A stretch of DNA of 64,000 nt from positions 18,961 to 82,960 of IMG/VR virus record IMGVR_UViG_3300020200_000015; one strand, 5' to 3'. A program made the translations under genes and the position numbers. Shown here one piece after another: positions 8,803 to 17,283 of the stretch; the stretch's first letter is position 1, and each line of letters opens with the position of its first letter. Source of the stretch: a virus. The notes below the pieces were generated by a model, which saw only the letters and a list, made by a program, of their open reading frames with translations, was not told the origin of the DNA and did not search any database.

Positions 8803-9155
8803 TACGTAACTTTCCAGATGCCGTCGGGACGCATCCTACATATTGCAAGTACTTGATATAGGGCAGTCTTCACGTTGCCATCGGTTGAATCCCAATAGCT
8901 GATGCCCATCTCATTCCCAAGCTGGGCGATAGCTTTCTCTAGAATCGGGATAGCGTTGGCGGCAAGGGAACCATCAAGCGCTTTGATACCACCATTGATG
9001 ACTTTGTACAAACGATCAGCGTAGTTGTACGTCATTGCGAGGCCGAGCTGCGTCGTGCCGCCGACAGCATAAATTGATCCTCGCATGAAGTGCTTTTCTT
9101 CAGAATGCAAGACTCTACCAGTCACAGGGTGACACAGGTCGAGGTCGTAGCTCAT
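8802..9155 (-). CDS. Conserved phage-type hypothetical protein
   Basis: 117 aa beginning MSYDLDL and containing HFMRGSIYAVGGT, MTYNYADRLYKV, IPILEKAI and WDSTDGN-KTAL motifs. This motif order belongs to a small family I recognise from phage and bacterial genomes that has no assigned function. Single-base overlaps on both sides tie it to the polymerase PHP gene. The fold appears alpha/beta, without membrane segments. Confidence 0.7.
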   Translation of the reverse strand: MSYDLDLCHPVTGRVLHSEEKHFMRGSIYAVGGTTQLGLAMTYNYADRLYKVINGGIKALDGSLAANAIPILEKAIAQLGNEMGISYWDSTDGNVKTALYQVLAICRMRPDGIWKVT

Positions 9156-10024
9156 TATTCTTTGAATGATGGCACCTTAGTGCCTTGACGAAGATCAAAA
9201 GATTCAACAACATTGGCAACTTCGCCAGTTCGCCAGACAGCCTCTTGCAGTTCGACGCTGTTGACGAAATAGCCGTCACCATGAAGAAGGTCAAACGCAG
9301 CGCACACCTCATCTTCAGACATGATGTGGCGGTCGCCACGAAACGGGAACTCCCAATACGGGTTGCGTGAATTCTTAGCCGCTAGGTAGCGCTCGAAGAA
9401 GTCACGATCCGATACGGTAGCATAATGTGGATCAACTGTGGCTACCAACTTGATGGCATCGTTAGTCTTTGCCTCAGTTAGCAACGCAGCGTTGTACACG
9501 CGCTGCGACTCAGTTTGGCTTGGTTGAACCTCCCAATAGAGGTTATCACCGTACAACTCGCTCAGTTCAGCGTAGCAAGTAGCTATGCCGTTCATGCCAG
9601 CGGCAAAGAATCTTGCCGCAGCCCATCCCTTGATGTCCGACGTTAGGCAGATGATGCCCTCATTGAACTTGGCAAGTGCAGCCATATCCACGCGAGGATG
9701 GTAATAGAAGTACATTGAGCCAATAGTGGCAAGCTTAGTCAGGTTACTAAGCCCGACACTATTCTTCGCCAAAAGCACCAGCGTACTAGACTGCTGCTGC
9801 TTCAGCGATTTGTCCTGCGCTACATTGACTTCCATGCCGAAGATCGGCTTGACGCCGGTCTTCTTGCACGCATTATAGAGTTGAATAACGCCGCTCAACG
9901 TGCCGTTATCGGTCACGCAAGCGGCGCTACCGCCCAACTCCAGGACGCGCTCAACCAGCCGAGATGGCTTTATGAGAGATCTTCCTACCGACCTGTCAGT
10001 GTGACAATGTAGGTGGACAAACAT
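9155..10024 (-). CDS. DNA polymerase III alpha, PHP-domain half (split DnaE N-terminus)
   Basis: 289 aa matching only the N-terminal PHP domain of DnaE. The metal motif HLHCHTD is at residues 4-10 (His4, His6), then VTDNGTLSG (Asp39), FGMEV (Glu65), LLAKNSVGLSNLTKL and VDPHY near 217. It ends with LRQGTKVPSF, the segment that in complete DnaE precedes the palm, so the break lies exactly between PHP and polymerase domains. The His of the usual TDH motif is Asn40, so phosphoesterase/proofreading activity is uncertain. The rest of the enzyme is at 4016-6178, downstream in the same operon and in collinear order. No intein halves are visible. Confidence 0.88.
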   Translation of the reverse strand: MFVHLHCHTDRSVGRSLIKPSRLVERVLELGGSAACVTDNGTLSGVIQLYNACKKTGVKPIFGMEVNVAQDKSLKQQQSSTLVLLAKNSVGLSNLTKLATIGSMYFYYHPRVDMAALAKFNEGIICLTSDIKGWAAARFFAAGMNGIATCYAELSELYGDNLYWEVQPSQTESQRVYNAALLTEAKTNDAIKLVATVDPHYATVSDRDFFERYLAAKNSRNPYWEFPFRGDRHIMSEDEVCAAFDLLHGDGYFVNSVELQEAVWRTGEVANVVESFDLRQGTKVPSFKE

Positions 10025-10027
10025 CTC

Positions 10028-10300
10028 TCACTGGATTGATTCGTCACCGTCAAACAGCTTCTCGCTGCCATTAGTCTCGGCGTTATCCGTGACTGGGACA
10101 AGAGTGAGGCTATTGTCATCGTTGATGATCATATCAAAAAGACCACCGACGCGGAAGCCAAGCTCATGCAGGTATTGCGCGCTGAACCTGATGGCTGGAA
10201 TCTTCTGTCCGTTAGCGGTTGACACGTTGTACGCCATCTTGAGACGGCGCTTACGCGGGACTTCAACGGCAACCTTGATGTAGAGCTTATCGTTTTGCAT
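10028..10300 (-). CDS. SymE/AbrB-like swapped-hairpin domain protein
   Basis: 90 aa. Residues 20-72 follow the SymE pattern: basic strand (RKRRLKMAY), then IPAIRFSAQYLHELGFRVGG, which parallels the p.i.L.G.WL..aGF..G core, then two strands (FDMIINDD, LTLVPV). SymE is an SOS-controlled toxin related to the AbrB fold; others in the fold are DNA-binding transition regulators. Here it is three bases upstream of the PHP gene, so a replication-linked regulator or host-directed nucleic-acid binder is possible. The acidic tail is extra. Confidence 0.5.
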   Translation of the reverse strand: MQNDKLYIKVAVEVPRKRRLKMAYNVSTANGQKIPAIRFSAQYLHELGFRVGGLFDMIINDDNSLTLVPVTDNAETNGSEKLFDGDESIQ

Positions 10301-10314
10301 GGCTTTGGAATTGG

Positions 10315-10533
10315 TTAGACCTTAACCACTATACGGCTAGTAACTAGCTTTGTAAAGTGCTCCAAGGTAGATATGCAAGTTATTTTTGCCAGCTTCATGA
10401 ATACCGACAAGCGATCGATATTCGCTAGCGGGAACCAGTACTGCGCTTGAGTTGGGCAGCTCTCTCTAGCCTCACAGATTGCCATGAGTTCTTTGCTATG
10501 CTCAAGCTCAAACAGCACAACGTTGTCAGGCAT
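10315..10533 (-). CDS. Small unknown protein
   Basis: 72 aa with two Cys near the middle and hydrophobic C-terminal half (FMKLAKITCISTLEHFTKLV). It overlaps the end of the sigma-like gene by 8 bases. No motif recognised; coupling to the sigma gene is the only hint of role. Confidence 0.5.
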   Translation of the reverse strand: MPDNVVLFELEHSKELMAICEARESCPTQAQYWFPLANIDRLSVFMKLAKITCISTLEHFTKLVTSRIVVKV

Positions 10534-11143
10534 TTTTGATTCTAACTTTCAAAATTGATTCTACCGCCGGCTGGATCCTGCTATACAGTACGTGGCGCAC
10601 GCGACTTGTCAAGATGCCGAGCCTACCAGCAACAGCCTCTGGTGGATTACCTTGACGAAGCAGATCGAAAATCTTGCGGTCATCAGGCTTCAGCAAGTTA
10701 GAGACGGCATCACAGATATCGTTACCGTGAACTACGTCGTTGACATCTGGCTGAATCAATTCAGGCTCGGTGATGTAGTCGAACGACGACATCTCATCTG
10801 AATCTGTCTCGCCCAAGATTGGGATGATGGCACCCTTCGGCTTACGCTTCGCAACATTGGCAGCGTACTTCTCATCAATCATTGCGTTGCGAACGTAGGT
10901 GATGAAGAGCTTCAAGAACCTTCTCTCATTGTGCTCTTCAGAAAATCCGTCCTCGTAGACGAACTTGATGCAAGCCTCATGAAGCTTGACTAGCGCGAGG
11001 TTGTACAGACTGTCAACATCCTCAACTCGCTTCAACATTGCGTCACGCGAATAGGGCATGACAATACTCCGAATCATTTGCGCAAGCTTCTTCTCGATTT
11101 CGTTGAAGCCGACAGGTTTCTTGTTGATGATGATTGCTAGCAT
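10526..11143 (-). CDS. Sigma-70-like RNA polymerase sigma factor
   Basis: 205 aa from the ATG at 11143, chosen because GGGAGG lies four bases before it; the frame is open further upstream without a ribosome site. The N-terminal half has region-2-like helices (DVDSLYNLALVKLHEACI, FLKLFITYVRNAMIDEKY), and the C-terminal 60 residues resemble region 4 (LLKPDDRKIFDLLRQG, PPEAVAGRLGILTSRVRHVLYSRI). The overall size fits a phage-encoded ECF-like sigma factor, presumably for middle or late promoters. Which promoters it reads cannot be told from sequence alone. Confidence 0.7.
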   Translation of the reverse strand: MLAIIINKKPVGFNEIEKKLAQMIRSIVMPYSRDAMLKRVEDVDSLYNLALVKLHEACIKFVYEDGFSEEHNERRFLKLFITYVRNAMIDEKYAANVAKRKPKGAIIPILGETDSDEMSSFDYITEPELIQPDVNDVVHGNDICDAVSNLLKPDDRKIFDLLRQGNPPEAVAGRLGILTSRVRHVLYSRIQPAVESILKVRIKNA

Positions 11144-11228
11144 TTGCCTCCCTAACGCTTGGCAACAGGCTAACCGCAACGCCATTGCAGGCAAGCGCAA
11201 AGCAAACTTTTTTTAGCCGCAAGCCAGT

Positions 11229-12290
11229 TCACTTTTTAACCTGCGTAACTTTGTGGCGTGTAACAGTTAACGGTCCAGCCAACTGATCAGACTCATAATG
11301 GCAGTACCGAGTCCCAAAATCAATTGCATGAAATAACTCTTCTGGCGTGCAGTCTCCAGGATCCTTGCCGATTGGGCACATGTAGATCCATGCAGCTTTT
11401 CCGACAGTTGGGATCATTCTATCGACCAGATCCCAACCACGCAAGCCATCAAGGTCTGGCATGATGCCGTGATTGTCAAAGTCTTTGAGTAGTCGCAACT
11501 GCTGATCACTAATCATGTTAGTGAAGCAAGCCATCGGATGAACACTACCCAACGTCAGCGACTCGATCTTAATAGCATCGAGAATCGACTCGACCATGAT
11601 GTACGAGCGCGCTTCAAGACAACTATCGTAGTTGAACAGAATCTCACCCTGCGGCGAGTTCTTGGGATAGCGCTTCGCGCCACCCTTCTTAGGCTGAGCG
11701 TAGAAGACGCTTCGCAACTGCCCGCGAAACTTGATAGGTATGACGATGGCATAGCCGATAGACTGGCTCATTGTGCAGCCAATCTCGAACTTGTCCATGT
11801 ACTCTGGCGTTATGTGACGCTCGGTAGTCAGCCATTCCCTAGCTGCAATCGACTGATTATCATGGCACTTGGTAATCAGCTTGTAGTCGTCAGGAAGATC
11901 AAAGTACTCAATAGGCTTGTCATCTTCAATCTGCGGCTTGGCTATCTTCAACTTAAGAACAAGCGCATCAGTGCCATCAACATTGGCGCTACCAAAACGC
12001 TCTTGCAGAACATCGATAGCTTGTGGAAAGCTGATGTTCATGCAGTGGCTAATGAGATGGACTAGGTTGCCTTTGAAGTTGCAAGCCCAGCAATTGAAAA
12101 GCCCTTTGAACTTTCCAGACTCAGCAATGCTGATTCTCTTCTTATGCCTGTCCTCGGCATGATTATCAGTTGGACAAGCAAAGTACAGCTCATGCCCATT
12201 CTTATTTGATCGCCTCTCAAAGTCGAGGCCAAGATTAGTCAGAACCAGCGCCACCTCTGAGCGCTGCATTAGCAAGCCAAAGTCAATCAT
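11229..12290 (-). CDS. DNA primase (DnaG/gp4-type, CHC2 zinc and Toprim)
   Basis: 353 aa. The N-terminal zinc site reads Cys39-x4-His44-x22-Cys67-x2-Cys70 with the FNCWACNFKGN primase signature. The Toprim domain has its Glu in MVESILDAI and the Asp pair in MPDLDG. It lacks a C-terminal helicase-interaction domain as large as that of bacterial DnaG (about 580 aa). It makes RNA primers for lagging-strand synthesis and abuts the DnaB gene with a 1-base overlap. Confidence 0.88.
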   Translation of the reverse strand: MIDFGLLMQRSEVALVLTNLGLDFERRSNKNGHELYFACPTDNHAEDRHKKRISIAESGKFKGLFNCWACNFKGNLVHLISHCMNISFPQAIDVLQERFGSANVDGTDALVLKLKIAKPQIEDDKPIEYFDLPDDYKLITKCHDNQSIAAREWLTTERHITPEYMDKFEIGCTMSQSIGYAIVIPIKFRGQLRSVFYAQPKKGGAKRYPKNSPQGEILFNYDSCLEARSYIMVESILDAIKIESLTLGSVHPMACFTNMISDQQLRLLKDFDNHGIMPDLDGLRGWDLVDRMIPTVGKAAWIYMCPIGKDPGDCTPEELFHAIDFGTRYCHYESDQLAGPLTVTRHKVTQVKK

Positions 12291-13636
12291 TAGAGATCGT
12301 GCGGCCTCTTATCAGTGTCCATCAAGGTTGACGTATTTGCGAACATTTCAAAGTAGGCACACGAATTGGCCTCGCCATCACGCTGCTTGGCAACGTGTAT
12401 CTCGAGAATATCATCATCGAGATCCTCAACATAGTACTTGTTGCGGTGTGCGAGGAGGACAAGGTTAGCCTCTTCAGCATAAGCGTTGGCGTTCTTGATA
12501 TCGATTAGCGTCGGTCGCTTGATCTTGCCACCCTTCGTCTTGCCATACCCCTGGCGACCCACCTGAACTACAAGCACAAAGTGAACATCAAGCTCTTTCG
12601 CCAGCACGCGCATTCGCTTACATTCTTTCTGAATCCTAGTAGCTAGATTCTCACCCGTATCAACATCCTCGATCTTACCGAAGAGATCGATAAAAATCAC
12701 CTTCGGGCTATGGCCGCGCCTTGTAGCGCTCTGCAATTGGTACAAAACGTTATCAATCGACAAGCTCGCCTGGTCGTTGATTAGCAAAGGCAGCTTCCTG
12801 ACCTGCTCGATTGCCATCTTGATATTGCGCTTGTCATCTGGCGTTAGCTCGCCAGACTTCTTCTTTAGCTTCACAAGCTCGATTTGAGTCAACGTAGCAA
12901 CGAGCTTGTCCATCATGGACATGTCAGTTGATTCCATGCTGAACAGCGCCGTTCCGATACCAGCGACCGAGATACGGTGCGCCATGTTGATGGCAATCGT
13001 TGACTTCGCCATGCCCGTAAAGCCGCCCAAGATGGATATCTGCTTGGGTGCAAAGCCATCAGACAGCAGGGTATCGAGCGCTGTGAAACCAGTCGTACAG
13101 AATGGCCTCCGTGCACGGTCGTCAATATCGACCAAGTATGCATCAGCAAGCTCTGACGAATCTCTGAACCGATAATTGGTATCGCCAGCCTGCTCACAGT
13201 CAGCTGCAATGTCACGCGACAGCTCACGAATCCGATCAATGGTTGTTGTCGGATCGTTCGAAAGCCTGATTAGCTCCTGTGCGCGCTGAGTGGCAAGCTT
13301 AGACTTGACAACTTGCAGCTTGAACTTGTCAAGAAATACCTTGTAGTTCTCAGTCGGCGCAAGAAACGACTCACGCAGCAATCTGATGTACTGCGCGCCG
13401 CCGTAGTCTTTATCGCCATCACCTGGAAACGATTCAACAACTAGCTGAAAGCTATCTTCATCTGGTTGCCGAATGCCCAGCTTCGCCATCTGCAAAAGGC
13501 AGTAGGCGATGACTCTGTGGTTCTGAGCACTGAAGCTCAGCCAGTTACAGTCAACTATGAAGAGCTGGTAGCATGATGAGTCATTGAGTGCGTGGCCAAG
13601 TACTGTCTGCTCAAGGGCGATACCATCAGCCGCCAT
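12290..13636 (-). CDS. dnaB: Replicative DNA helicase (DnaB family)
   Basis: 448 aa, typical DnaB length. An N-terminal helical domain (residues 1-150) is followed by the RecA-type ATPase: TGFTALDTLLSDGF, Walker A GGFTGMAKST at 204-213 (Lys211), Walker B VIFIDLFG, a QVGRQG motif and the arginine-finger end RHKYYV-like segment. The hexamer unwinds DNA at the fork and recruits primase. The DnaC-like gene immediately upstream overlaps it by 11 bases. Confidence 0.92.
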   Translation of the reverse strand: MAADGIALEQTVLGHALNDSSCYQLFIVDCNWLSFSAQNHRVIAYCLLQMAKLGIRQPDEDSFQLVVESFPGDGDKDYGGAQYIRLLRESFLAPTENYKVFLDKFKLQVVKSKLATQRAQELIRLSNDPTTTIDRIRELSRDIAADCEQAGDTNYRFRDSSELADAYLVDIDDRARRPFCTTGFTALDTLLSDGFAPKQISILGGFTGMAKSTIAINMAHRISVAGIGTALFSMESTDMSMMDKLVATLTQIELVKLKKKSGELTPDDKRNIKMAIEQVRKLPLLINDQASLSIDNVLYQLQSATRRGHSPKVIFIDLFGKIEDVDTGENLATRIQKECKRMRVLAKELDVHFVLVVQVGRQGYGKTKGGKIKRPTLIDIKNANAYAEEANLVLLAHRNKYYVEDLDDDILEIHVAKQRDGEANSCAYFEMFANTSTLMDTDKRPHDL

Positions 13637-14498
13637 TCAGAATACTCCTGCGAATGTCGCTCGACAGAACCTGACGATGGTCCTGACCAACTAGAACGAT
13701 TTCAGCACAGTGCTCCTGAAGCATACTCGCAACGTGGGGGCTAAAGTCCACGTAAGCATCTTTAATCGTTCTGTTCGAGGTGAATATACACGGTTTGTTA
13801 CCCTGTAGCCTTTCGCGCAAGAGGTTATCAAAGAGCGCCCTCTCGATACCAGTCGCAGTTTTGTAAACTTTGTCAAGGTCATCGATAATCAACAAGTCTG
13901 ATTTCTTGATGCCTCTTGCGATGATGGCAGCCTCATCATCGCGCCAGCCACGAATCTCATTCTGAATGATGACTGCCATGGTGTAGTACTTGACGGTCTT
14001 ACCAAGCATGACGGTCTTATTGGCAATGCAGCAAGCGAGGTATGTTTTGCCTACGCCATTGGGGCCGGTCAGGTACAGACCATAGCCCTTGCTAATCATG
14101 TTGCTCAAGCTACCGACATATGACTCCACTACCTTGTAGCTCTCATCATTGATGTTTTTTTCGACATCATTGCGACCAACATTGACCCACTTGCGCATAT
14201 CGACATCATGGTACCTGGGCGGGATGTTCGATTCGCTACGAAGCTTATCAGCCAGCAACTTCCGCTTGCGGATCAACTTGCAAATGCAATCAGCAGTTCT
14301 GACCGAACCATCGACCTTTATCAGCGTTCCAGTCTGGTGGCAATTAGCGCAAGCCCACTCCTTCGTATGAAGGTAATGGTTCGCAAGAACCAGCTTATCT
14401 CTTTCACTTAGATTGGAATACTTGGCCTCAACTATCTTCTCAGCTTCCTGCCTTGTCCTGGGCATACTTGATCCAGTCGATTGGTTCCCTGCCGTCAT
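13626..14498 (-). CDS. DnaC/IstB-like helicase loader ATPase
   Basis: 290 aa. N-terminal zinc finger (Cys50, Cys53, Cys71, Cys73), then SNIPPRY typical of DnaC-type loaders, Walker A GPNGVGKT at 145-152, Walker B LLIIDDLD, and sensor-like TSNRTI. It should load the DnaB hexamer on single-stranded DNA. The first ATG overlaps the upstream gene by 59 bases; an ATG at 14465 (Met12) would shorten the overlap to 26. Confidence 0.85.
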   Translation of the reverse strand: MTAGNQSTGSSMPRTRQEAEKIVEAKYSNLSERDKLVLANHYLHTKEWACANCHQTGTLIKVDGSVRTADCICKLIRKRKLLADKLRSESNIPPRYHDVDMRKWVNVGRNDVEKNINDESYKVVESYVGSLSNMISKGYGLYLTGPNGVGKTYLACCIANKTVMLGKTVKYYTMAVIIQNEIRGWRDDEAAIIARGIKKSDLLIIDDLDKVYKTATGIERALFDNLLRERLQGNKPCIFTSNRTIKDAYVDFSPHVASMLQEHCAEIVLVGQDHRQVLSSDIRRSILNGG

Positions 14499-15150
14499 CC
14501 TTAACGCCCCTCATGGTGTTGCTGTGCCTGACCTCACCTCTAGCCATACGGCTTGCCGCAGTTACGAAAGCCTTGCGCAGCTGAAAGTGAGACTTTTTCT
14601 CAAGTAGCTGAAGCCCTTCCTCTGACTTGAGAACCTTATCTCTAAACCAAATCAAGATAGGCATCCAATTCTCAGGCTTGATTTGAATACCAGCAAGACC
14701 ATCGATTATCTCAAGCTGATAAGCGTCAGTGTGAGCGCCAATTTGCAGCATGATTGATTGGAACAACCCCTTGGCGATTTCCGGCACAGACGCACAGAAG
14801 AGGTCAATGTCCTTCTTATCCAGGTCGTGACGCCTTTTCTGATTGACTGACTTGGTCAATTGACCAAGCTTTGCAGCTTCAGTCTTTGCGATGTCAACTG
14901 AAGCAATCGCTGCTTCAAGAATCTTCATGCCGCTATCAAACTTGATTTCACCGCAGTAGTTGATTGATGATTTGTAGCGAGTGTAAATCCGAGTCGGCTG
15001 ATCGTCAAGCTCAACGATAATCGTTCTGTCACCTTTCTCAATCATCAGTAGCCTTTCAGCCTTCTGATTCTTCAACTTCTCAATCACTCTTTTAGCTTCT
15101 GCTTCATCAGAAGCAACGATGAAGAAACCGTCAACCGTGAATTGTGGCAT
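14440..15150 (-). CDS. Unknown protein upstream of the helicase loader
   Basis: 236 aa, soluble, alpha/beta. N-terminal 70 residues contain strand-rich FTVDGFFIV and TIIVELDDQPTRIY; the rest is helical. Cotranscribed with loader, helicase and primase. No family recognised. The gene starts just below a G-rich leader and repeated AAGTTAACTCG sites (see 15168-15281), so it is probably the first gene of the replication transcript. Confidence 0.7.
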   Translation of the reverse strand: MPQFTVDGFFIVASDEAEAKRVIEKLKNQKAERLLMIEKGDRTIIVELDDQPTRIYTRYKSSINYCGEIKFDSGMKILEAAIASVDIAKTEAAKLGQLTKSVNQKRRHDLDKKDIDLFCASVPEIAKGLFQSIMLQIGAHTDAYQLEIIDGLAGIQIKPENWMPILIWFRDKVLKSEEGLQLLEKKSHFQLRKAFVTAASRMARGEVRHSNTMRGVKDDGREPIDWIKYAQDKAGS

Positions 15151-15167
15151 TGGATTGTTGGCAGTTA

Positions 15168-15281
15168 CGAGTTAACTTTCAAGCTTCAATACCCCTACCC
15201 CCTTGCCCCCCCACACCCCCCCATACCCCCACCCCCAAGGGTCAAAAAAAGAAAAAGTCATTTTGTGTTTCGAGTTAACTT
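15168..15281 (-). promoter_or_regulatory. Leader with G-quadruplex motif flanked by AAGTTAACTCG direct repeats
   Basis: On the minus (transcribed sense) strand 15191-15238 has six consecutive G tracts of 5, 5, 7, 7, 5 and 4 bases with 1-4 base loops, an ideal G-quadruplex pattern. It is flanked by two copies of AAGTTAACTCG (15168-15178 and 15271-15281), each containing the palindrome AGTTAACT. TTGACT at the upstream side could be a -35 element but I see no clear -10. The block is the only long non-coding gap in the replication cluster. Confidence 0.6.
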
Positions 15282-15342
15282 GATAAGTCAACTTGTTGGT
15301 AAGTCAAATCAGGTTCAGCCTATCCTCTCTCGAACTTTCAAA

Positions 15343-16809
15343 TCAAAGTTCGCAGCCGTTTTCAAGCGTGAATCCCCAACGCCGGTAGAGTGACTTTCTG
15401 GCTTTTGACATTCTCATCAACGCTGGCACGCGAAGATCTTGATAGTCAACGACCAAGCTTGTCTTGCCCTCAATGGGTCTTCTGATTCTTCCAATGCGTT
15501 GCTGAGTCTTAGCCTCGTTCGCAGTTGGAGTCATCAAGTGAATACAGCTCAGCTGAGGGATGTCCAAGCCTTCATCGGCAACCTTGGTTGCAACGATGGC
15601 ATCAATCAAACCACACTTGGCGTGATCAACAATCTGCTCGCGGGTATTCTTCGGAACTTCACCAACTAGAACGTGAGCGTTCATTCCTTTTGCGCGAAGC
15701 GCCCTAGCAATCTCATGACAATGACCAACTCTTTCACTGAGCGCCAGCGGAAAATGCCCGGCCATCCAGTCAGCGTGGATGCCGTCAACAATCATTTGGT
15801 TTCGCTCTGAGTCAGTAGTCAATTCAGCGAGGAGTTTAGTCCACTCGTCAGCCGTGTAGCGAGTGAAGAACTTAGTCTGAATTTCACGGACGACGCACGG
15901 CTGTGAGCGACCTTCGGCAGTCAAGTCTGAGTCAGTAACCTCACTGACAATTGGGCCAATCACGTCATGCATCAAGAACTCAAGCCCGTCTTTTCTGCGT
16001 GGCGTAGCCGTCAGTCCGAACCTGTAGCGGGCTGAGCAGAGGTTGATGATTGACATGAAGGTGTCAGCGGGGCAGTGATGGGCTTCATCAAGGATGACGC
16101 AACCGAACTGCGACAGCCACTCCCGCAAACTGCTGGGGTTGGATTTTACAAGGCTTTGAATCGTGCCTACAACGACGGATCCGGGCTTCTTTTCCCCTCC
16201 ACCCCACACTCCTATACCCCCCGACAAGAGGCTCTTCTCGGCCAATTCTCTGCGCCATTGGCCAACCAAGTCATTTGTGTGGACAAGAATCAAAGTCGGC
16301 TGGCGAAGCATCGTGATGATTCCAACTCCCATCACGGTCTTTCCGCCTCCGCATGGCGCTACCAGAACGCCGTGGCCATTCAAGATAAGACGGCCAATAG
16401 CTTTCTTCTGATAGTCTTTGAGAGTGATATGTTCAGCCAGCGACATTCCATTATCGCGTTCATATGAAATGCGCTCGTCGAAAAACACTATCTGTTTGCC
16501 GTGACTTTTAGCGAGTTCGATTAGTTGGTTTGTAATCCCCCTCGGCACAAAGACAGTATCGCCATCTTCTTCAATAGATGAGATAGTGGCAGGTGGCAAT
16601 TTAGCGTACATCATCTTGTAGGGATTGCGATCCCGCATACGCTTCATTTGAAAGTATGCAGGGTTCTCCCTAGTCAAGATTCCGCGTAGCTCTGATAACA
16701 AATCAGGCCCAAGCATATTTCGCTTGAGCCTGATCACGTTATCAACTACTGCTGGTATCTTTTCAAGCGTCGTCATCAATGTCGCCTGGTCCTGGGTCGT
16801 CTTGTTCAT
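15343..16809 (-). CDS. SF2 DNA helicase, UvsW/RAD25-like
   Basis: 488 aa. After an N-terminal domain of about 125 residues come the Q-like motif LKDYQKKAI, Walker A APCGGGKT (151-158), DEAH box VILDEAHHC, motif III TATPRRKDG, motif V-like ATKVADEGLD and motif VI QRIGRIRR. This order matches UvsW-type branch-migrating helicases. A Gly-rich insertion (GGIGVWGGGEKKPGS) after motif Ia is encoded by a G-rich tract. The ATG at 16776 (Met12) has a better upstream AGG and reduces overlap with the preceding gene from 47 to 14 bases, so the true start may be there. Confidence 0.9.
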   Translation of the reverse strand: MNKTTQDQATLMTTLEKIPAVVDNVIRLKRNMLGPDLLSELRGILTRENPAYFQMKRMRDRNPYKMMYAKLPPATISSIEEDGDTVFVPRGITNQLIELAKSHGKQIVFFDERISYERDNGMSLAEHITLKDYQKKAIGRLILNGHGVLVAPCGGGKTVMGVGIITMLRQPTLILVHTNDLVGQWRRELAEKSLLSGGIGVWGGGEKKPGSVVVGTIQSLVKSNPSSLREWLSQFGCVILDEAHHCPADTFMSIINLCSARYRFGLTATPRRKDGLEFLMHDVIGPIVSEVTDSDLTAEGRSQPCVVREIQTKFFTRYTADEWTKLLAELTTDSERNQMIVDGIHADWMAGHFPLALSERVGHCHEIARALRAKGMNAHVLVGEVPKNTREQIVDHAKCGLIDAIVATKVADEGLDIPQLSCIHLMTPTANEAKTQQRIGRIRRPIEGKTSLVVDYQDLRVPALMRMSKARKSLYRRWGFTLENGCEL

Positions 16810-17248
16810 TGATCACGATCTGTACTGGTGTACGGCTACGAAGTGCAGGCTGTTCAACCTGCTGGGTGGGTTTCTTGTTTTCGCTCAGCTTCTTAAGCTT
16901 GGTTGGCTCAGGAGCCGCTTTCTGCTCACTATCAACCTGTTGCCTAGCAGGTTGCGGTTCTGGTTGCTGCTCGACAAGCTGTGGTCCGGCTTGCTCTTTG
17001 ATGCTGAAGGCTTCTGATTCGGCCTTCTTGATCAAATCAAGCCATTCAGGATCAGTGTTCAACACCTGCTGCAAGGGCTTACCAGTTTCTTCTTGAAACA
17101 GCTCTGCAAGCAACTCCATCGCTCCAATGCATTGGACGCGGTTAGAATCAAGCTGCTTGAACTTGTTCTGAAGATCTTGATTCTCTTTAGCAAGCCGCAG
17201 TTGCTTGATGATGTTTTGGTAGATTTTGTCTCGGTATGCACTAGTCAT
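16763..17248 (-). CDS. Unknown protein with coiled-coil N-terminus and Gln/Pro-rich tail
   Basis: 161 aa. Residues 1-45 are a charged coiled-coil-like helix, followed by a small helical region and then a low-complexity tail from about 85 rich in Gln, Pro, Glu and Lys. AAAGGAG lies about 12 bases before the chosen ATG. It marks the border between tail and replication genes. No function recognised. Confidence 0.6.
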   Translation of the reverse strand: MTSAYRDKIYQNIIKQLRLAKENQDLQNKFKQLDSNRVQCIGAMELLAELFQEETGKPLQQVLNTDPEWLDLIKKAESEAFSIKEQAGPQLVEQQPEPQPARQQVDSEQKAAPEPTKLKKLSENKKPTQQVEQPALRSRTPVQIVINEQDDPGPGDIDDDA

Positions 17249-17283
17249 GGCAATCCATACTCCTTTAGCAGATCAATCAGCAA

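Noticed and set aside
6178-10024. Split intein joining the two DnaE halves
   Set aside because: Neither the end of the PHP protein nor the start of the polymerase protein has intein-like sequence (no Cys/Ser start with block A/B or terminal His-Asn motif).
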